NCBI GenBank assembly: GCA_958298945.1 | Contig: OY282607.1 | Coordinates: 34,939,000 to 35,002,999 of the forward strand | DNA length: 64,000 bases | Reading direction: 5' to 3' | DNA from: Atherix ibis | Lineage: Eukaryota > Arthropoda > Insecta > Diptera > Athericidae | Translations under genes and position numbers: made by a program | The notes under the pieces: generated by a model | What the model saw: the letters and a program-made list of their open reading frames with translations, nothing else | The model's database searches: none | What the model was told of the DNA's origin: nothing | Shown: positions 58,688-64,000 of the stretch, piece after piece | How positions within the stretch are numbered: the first letter of the stretch is position 1 | Layout of the letters: every line of letters begins with the position of its first letter

Positions 58688-59945
58688 ACAGTTCGGCCGA
58701 AAAGTTTAGAACGAAACACAGCAAAAATATTTTTTTTTGCAAAATTCATTTTAATTATTTAACATAGTTGCCTTCGAGGGCGATACAGCGATTATAGCGA
58801 TCTTCCAACTTTTCGATACCATTTTTATAGTACTCTTTCGGTTTTGCCTCAAAATAGGCCTCAGTTTCGGCAATCGGTCTTAAATTTCTTGCCAGCGAGC
58901 ATTCTCTTGAGGTCTGCAAACAGGAAAAAGTCGCTGGGGGCCAGATCTGGAGAATACGGTGGATGGGGAAGCAATTCGTAGCCCAATTCATTGAGTTTGA
59001 CCATCGTTTTCATCGACTTGTGACACGGTGCATTGTCTTGGTGAAACAACACTTTTTTCTTCTTCAAATGAGGCCGTTTCTTAGCGATTTCTTTCTTCAA
59101 ACGATCCAATAACGCTATATAATAGTCGCTGTTCATCGTCTGTCCCTTCTAGAGATAGTCAATGAATATTATACCATGCGCATCCCAAAATACAGACGCT
59201 ATCACCTTGCCAGCCGACTGTTGCGTCTTTCCACGCTTTGGATTCGGTTCGTCGCTCGCCCTCCAGTCTGCCGACTGCCGATTGGACTCTGGAGCGTAGT
59301 GACGGAGCCATGTTTCATCCATTGTCACATATCGACGCAAAAATTCGGGTTTATTGCGCTTGAACAGCTCCAAACACTGCTCAGAATCATCAACACGTTG
59401 TTGTTTTTGGTCCACAGTGAGCTCACGCGGCACCCACTTTGCACGCAGCTTTCGCATGCCCAAATATTCATACACGATATGTCCAACACGCTCTTTCGAT
59501 ATCTTCAGAGTCTCAGCTATCTCGCTCAACTTCACTTTACGGTCATTTAAAATTATTTTGTGGATTTTTTTGATGTTTTCTGCCGTCACCACCTGTTTTG
59601 GGCGTCCACTGCGTTCTGCATCAACTGTGCTCGTACGACCAGTTCGAAATTGACGAAACCAATATTCCACAGTTGAAATAGCTGGAGCAGAGTCCGGATA
59701 ACGTTTGTCAAAACATGCTTTGGTTTCCACTGTATTTTTTTTCATCAAAAAGCAATGCTTTATCAATACACGAAATTCGTCTTTATCCATTTTTTTTTCA
59801 ATAACAAAAGTTGCTCCACTCAAAATGCTATATCTCACGAACCAATCGACCGATTGCTGTCAAATTTTGACAGGAATCATTTGAAGCATGGGACTTTGTG
59901 ATAATTAAGTAGACGTCATGGTTCTCAACTTTTCAGCCGAACTGT
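58688..59945 (-). mobile_element. Irritans-type (Himar-like) mariner
   Basis: 1258 bp with inverted termini ACAGTTCGGCCGAAAAGTT (left) and ACAGTTCGGCTGAAAAGTT (right, reverse complement), and TA duplications at 58686-58687 and 59946-59947. It is inserted so that the right flank begins with the YADD codons of the LINE's reverse transcriptase. Confidence 0.93.
58755..59790 (-). pseudogene. Irritans-type mariner transposase, two lesions
   Basis: The start MDKDEFRVLIKHCFLMKKNT is at 59790. Then come GRTSTVDAERSGRPKQVVTA, ILNDRKVKLSEIAETLKISK, the linker RAKWVPRELTVDQKQQRVDD, VTMDETWLRHYAPESNRQSA (first Asp), VLFHQDNAPCHKSMKTMV (second) and PPYSPDLAPSDFFLFADLKR (third, 34 residues on), ending RCIALEGNYVK at 58755. 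The protein is very like the Himar1 transposase in length and motifs. Two lesions break it: an in-frame TAG (about 59149, Glu codon of YLEKG) and a small deletion after GKKFK that shifts the frame over the last ~55 codons. Among the mariners here it is closest to intact. Confidence 0.92.
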
Positions 59946-60651
59946 TATGCAGATGATACAATTATCCTAACACGTGATAAAAGTCTTTCATTATTTATGA
60001 TGATGAAAAGTCATCACTATTTAAAAAAAAAAAATTTCTCAAGGAACAAATATGCGTTAGATGGGACTTAAAATAAAATAAATTGTGACAATACAAACAA
60101 ATACTACAACTACTAAATAAGAGGGCAAAACTGACAATAAAGAATAAATTATAACTAAATAACGCGGAACTAAATCGATATGGGTATAAGGACTCGAACT
60201 GTAAGGTTCGACTAAGCATTTCAATTTCCATCGAATCTAAAACTTACAATTTCGAATCCTTCGAAAAATTATCAATACTCCTTTTTATGTATGGAATAGT
60301 GTTATTAAACGTGAACTAAATGTTCCATTCGTCTGTGAACTATGCATCTCTCATTACAAAAAATTCCATATGCATCTATTCCAGCCTACTAATCCTTTTG
60401 CAATAAAATTGTCCACTTCCACCCTATCATTAAATATTCATTCAAGATCTAAAAAAAATCATGCTGATTTTAAGAAAATATCAGTGGGTATATTTTCGTT
60501 AAATAATCTTCTTTTAGATATTATTAAAATTTTAAAAAAATCATTGCATATGCTTTATGGAAAACTAACCAACAATATGTGGACAATAATGGACAAACAG
60601 ACTAGATTAACCATTTATTTATCTATAAGTAAATTATTGAATGACCCATAA

Positions 60652-62979
60652 TTCAAATGATCTCCAACATTTTTTACATTTTAACTTCTATAAAAATTAC
60701 AAGAATATTGTTAAATTAAAAACAATGTCTCATCCCACTTAATTTATTCATAAACTTTGAGTAAAAATTATGAATTTCTATTTAATATTTTCTTGAATTT
60801 TACGTAAAAATTTTTCTTTACTATTATAAAAATACACAAAAAAGTCATTTTTTAATTGCGAAAAAATAATTCTAAGCTAAAATAATAATATTTCTTTAGC
60901 TTGTCTAATTAGGAAATATATACTAAATCATGTGCAAATCAGTTCTACTAAAATCTTTACCTACGATAATATTGAAATAATAACGGCAAAGCAATGTTTA
61001 AATAAAAATAAATTTTTAATTATTCAAGTCAATATAGGCCTTACTGTTAATTGTTAATATAGTTATGCCTTGTCCTATTTAACACGTATTATACTGTTTC
61101 TTATTCAGAAAATAAAAACATAGAAAATGTTCTATAGGATATACGTGTAAGGGCATATTGATAGCTTGTTTGTTCCCTCGCAATATATCAAATGCGATTT
61201 CTTCTAATAAGATCCGTTAACATTGCAGTAATTATATGACCCCAAATTTGAAATTAAAGTTGAGTGGCCTTTGGATAATAGCAATACAAATTTAAAAAAA
61301 AAATATCACACCTTTGAAAATATTTTTAATCACTTCCAATATTCAATTTTGTCCGCATAGCTTGAAATCTTCAAATTTTTTTTTATTGTTTTGGAATTTA
61401 TCGAAAAAATTCTAAAATGCTAAAGAAGTACTCAATTCAAACAAATTAATTGAAATTTTACTAATTTTTATTAAAAAATAATTTTTATAATTTTGAAAAT
61501 TTATTTTACAATTTTTACAATTTTGAAAATTTACAATATATGAAAATTTTTTAAATCAAAAACCTTTGGCAAAAATCGATTTTTTTTCGGCAAACTTTCT
61601 TTGAGGTTTTTATGAAATTTTTGTTGAATACTTAATGTTACTATTACTATATTGTTTCTCTAATTATACTAAAAAATGAGTATTTAAAAATTAATATTGG
61701 TATAATTAAAAAGATCATTTCCGAATATGCTATCAAAAGCATATAATCAAAATGAAAACTATTATTTTATGATAGATAAAAAATCCACACAATATTTAAC
61801 AAAAGTTTTTAAAAAAAATATGATTATAAATAAGACCCATTTTCTAATATGACATTTTTACACAAAAATAATCAAATTAGAATTGAAAATACTTTTCTTA
61901 ATAGAAAAATAATATGGAATCAAATAGTTTTAATGAATTACCAATGTGCATTTAAAACGAAGAGTTTTTCAACAAAAAACCAATATTTTTGATTAAAAAT
62001 ATTTGAAATAATACATAATTTAAATTTTTTTGCATAAATTACAATATAATAATATTAATAAAATTAATTTTAAAATAGCATAAAATATAATGCGGCACTT
62101 ACTCGTTTATTAGAATACAACCACTTTTACTTAGCAAACCACACACTTTTAATTTGAGCACAACATTAAAAGTCACTTTTCATATTTTTTATATTAAATT
62201 TTAATTTTTCTCAAAAGGTTAAGTTATTACACAAAATGGTATTTATTTATTATAAAAAACATATTTTTTTAAATTATAAAAATTATTATTAATTTTTGTA
62301 TTTTAAAATCTGAGAAAAAAAATTATTCTCAAAACAAGTAAAATTACTAAAAATTAAAAAGAGCACTTTAATAGGTCGATTGGCGCTAATAAGAGTATAA
62401 TCGGTACTCTGCCATTTGATAAAGAATTAATTCCAAATAAGAGGACACAAAATATTGGTCCAAGCAATTAACTAAAGAGAATTCGATCAGCACATCTGAT
62501 CCCACCAAAACCTGCTCCAGTGGCGCTCTTATATCATGGATCGACTAATTTCTTTGAAGAGATCACATTTGGTTATCAATTCTCTCGCACAGAACAGTTA
62601 CTGATAATGAAAAAGAAACTAACTAAATCGGATTACGCATTCGCCCATATATGGTATACTGCACATCAGACCTGATAATAAGAGAACATCTGATCAGTGC
62701 TCTCAGGTATTTCGCGTGTATTGAAATTTTTTTTCTGATTCTTGTTATCAATTGTCTTCTCAATAATCGAATAGAATTTTGGAGGGACATTTGTTCTTTA
62801 CTAAAAACCACATGCTGGAAAGTGGATGCATTTTCGTGCAAAGTTAAAAATTTGTGTAAATTATTTTTAATAATTTAGAAATTGTAACAAATAAAATATA
62901 GTTAATAAATATTTTTGTTAAATATTATTTGAAAAAAAAAACAAAAAAAATTTATTATGAAAAATTGATTTTTTTACAA
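60652..62979. other. AT-rich interval without recognised genes
   Basis: Nothing supportable. The stretch 62380-62720 is less AT-rich (with CAGCACATCTGATCCCACC near 62488) but has no recognisable product; ORFs there on both strands overlap each other. Confidence 0.5.
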
Positions 62980-63304
62980 CTAATATTCTTATAGTTTATA
63001 ATTTAATTAATAATAGTTTTCTAAAATAAATCTCGTAAACAAAAACTTAAAAATTTTAAAAATCTTGAAAGAAAATGTTTTTAAGCCTTTGAGATTTTAA
63101 AATTTGTAAAGTTATTATTTTTGAGAAATTTATTAGAAACTATTATTAATTAAATTATGAATTTTTTAATATTTTCATAAATAATATTTAAATAATAGTG
63201 TTTTATTTATAATATTTTAATAAATCATAATTGAATAAATCTTTTGTTAAATAATTAATAGTTGAAATATTATAATTAAATAAATAATATCTTACAGCTA
63301 ATAT
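62980..63304. repeat. Long direct repeat, copy 1
   Basis: A ~325-bp AT-rich block beginning CTAATATTCTTATAGTTTAT and ending CTTACAGCTAATAT is repeated at 63692-64000 with high similarity. Offsets run from 712 bp at the start to 696 bp at the end because of small indels. Confidence 0.85.
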
Positions 63305-63691
63305 TTTAATAAATTTAATTATTTAAATAATAAAAGTGGAATTTTCTAAAACTAGTGCTATTTTTTATAAAAAGATCAAAGTTTTGAGTGAAAATTAAGT
63401 AAAATTTAATGCATAGACAACGTGGGGAAGGGGGATATCAGCACTACAATCGGTTAAATATTGGTATGTCTATTTTATATTAAATTCAGTCTATAGATTA
63501 CTATTATTAACATTTTATAATGACCCCGTTTCCATAAATTAATCGACGGAATATTTAGGGAGACTATACCATAAAAAATTGAGAAAAAAAACCAAAAAAA
63601 TTAAATTAACAAAAAAATTAAATTGTCAGAAATTCATTATAATATAAATTCATATTTAATAAAACTAATACTGAAGAAAATGTTTTAATAA

Positions 63692-64000
63692 CTAATATTC
63701 GTATAGTTTATAATTTAATTAATAATAGTTTTCTAAAAGAAATCTCGTAAACAAAAATCTTGAAAGAAAATGTTTTAAGCCTTTGAGATTTTAAAATTTG
63801 TAAAGTTATTGTTTTTGAGATTTTTATTAGAAACTATTATTAATTAAATTATGAATTTTTTTAATATTTTCATAAATAATATTTAAATAATAGTGTTTTA
63901 TTTATAATATTTTTATAACTCTTAATTGAATAAATCTTTTGTTAAATAATTAATAGTTGAAATATTAATAATTAAATAAATAATATCTTACAGCTAATAT
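63692..64000. repeat. Long direct repeat, copy 2 (runs off the window)
   Basis: Second copy, starting CTAATATTCGTATAGTTTAT and cut by the window end at CTTACAGCTAATAT. Differences include loss of an ACTTAAAAATTTTAAA segment. A ~0.7-kb period may continue as a satellite outside the window. Confidence 0.85.

Larger units (their letters stand above)
58081..60500 (+). mobile_element. Jockey-clade LINE relic, interrupted at YADD
   Basis: The plus strand reads IIRQHQFGLGTEHLTIQQ (fingers, ~58120), a decayed palm TTIFVGDTAILTHPKNLSIV (~58375), then a second, duplicated palm segment that runs into the mariner at 58688 and resumes at 59946 as YADDTIILTRDKSLS. Then come LNKRAKLTIKNKL, IWV*GLEL (~60100-60200), RELNVPFVCE (~60310) and LFQPTNPFAIKLSTSTLSLN with a final HSRSKKNHADFKK (~60370-60475). 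The order fits the reverse transcriptase thumb and C-terminus of jockey elements. Frequent stops. Confidence 0.8.

Noticed and set aside
59176..59653. Plus-strand ORFs over the irritans-type mariner
   Set aside because: Antisense shadows of the minus-strand transposase.

Overview
This is an AT-rich eukaryotic window that reads as insect nuclear DNA, almost certainly from a true fly (Diptera). The evidence is a complete intron-containing actin gene whose N-terminus (MCDDDVAALVVDNG) is of the Drosophila actin type, a TATA box and arthropod initiator in front of it, and a dense load of fly-type transposons (mariner/Tc1, jockey-clade and R1-clade LINEs, a tRNA-derived SINE, a Ty3/gypsy relic). 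The species cannot be fixed from the sequence. There is no sign of a prokaryotic operon, CRISPR array or phage.

Layout. 1-3.7 kb: AT-rich, with a short LINE 3' end and a GC-richer patch at 3.0-3.3 kb. 3.7-10.9 kb: one jockey-clade LINE relic on the minus strand, cut into pieces by three later insertions (an R1-clade LINE with a 13-bp target duplication, a Tc1/mariner element that itself carries a 1.4-kb element with an 8-bp target duplication, and a mariner). 12.6-16.3 kb: three more mariner relics of different lineages. 17.4-18.2 kb: a degenerate 18-bp minisatellite with a higher-order repeat, next to a LINE RNase H remnant. 18.4-27.3 kb: very AT-rich, with hairpins and decayed transposase fragments. 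27.5-29.6 kb: the actin gene, the only clearly functional gene. 29.9-31.1 kb: coding-like exons of an unidentified minus-strand gene. 31.1-32.1 kb: a tRNA-SINE/LINE chimera that appears to have inserted as one unit. 33-36 kb: a jockey relic and a mariner. 39.5-43.1 kb: a LINE relic split by a mariner, then two more mariners. 45.5-46.1 kb: a gypsy integrase relic. 46.5-53.7 kb: five Tc1/mariner relics. 58-60.5 kb: another jockey relic, interrupted at the reverse-transcriptase YADD codons by an irritans-type mariner. 63-64 kb: a roughly 0.7-kb-period repeat running off the end.

Function. Nearly all recognised coding matter is transposable-element debris. At least eight mariner/Tc1 lineages and at least four non-LTR LINE types are present, and none has an intact ORF, so all are non-autonomous as they stand. 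The host genes are the actin gene (cytoskeleton or muscle thin filament) and possibly one unidentified neighbour on the opposite strand. Boundaries given with 'about' are read by eye; those with TIR and TA or other target duplications are exact to the base or nearly so.
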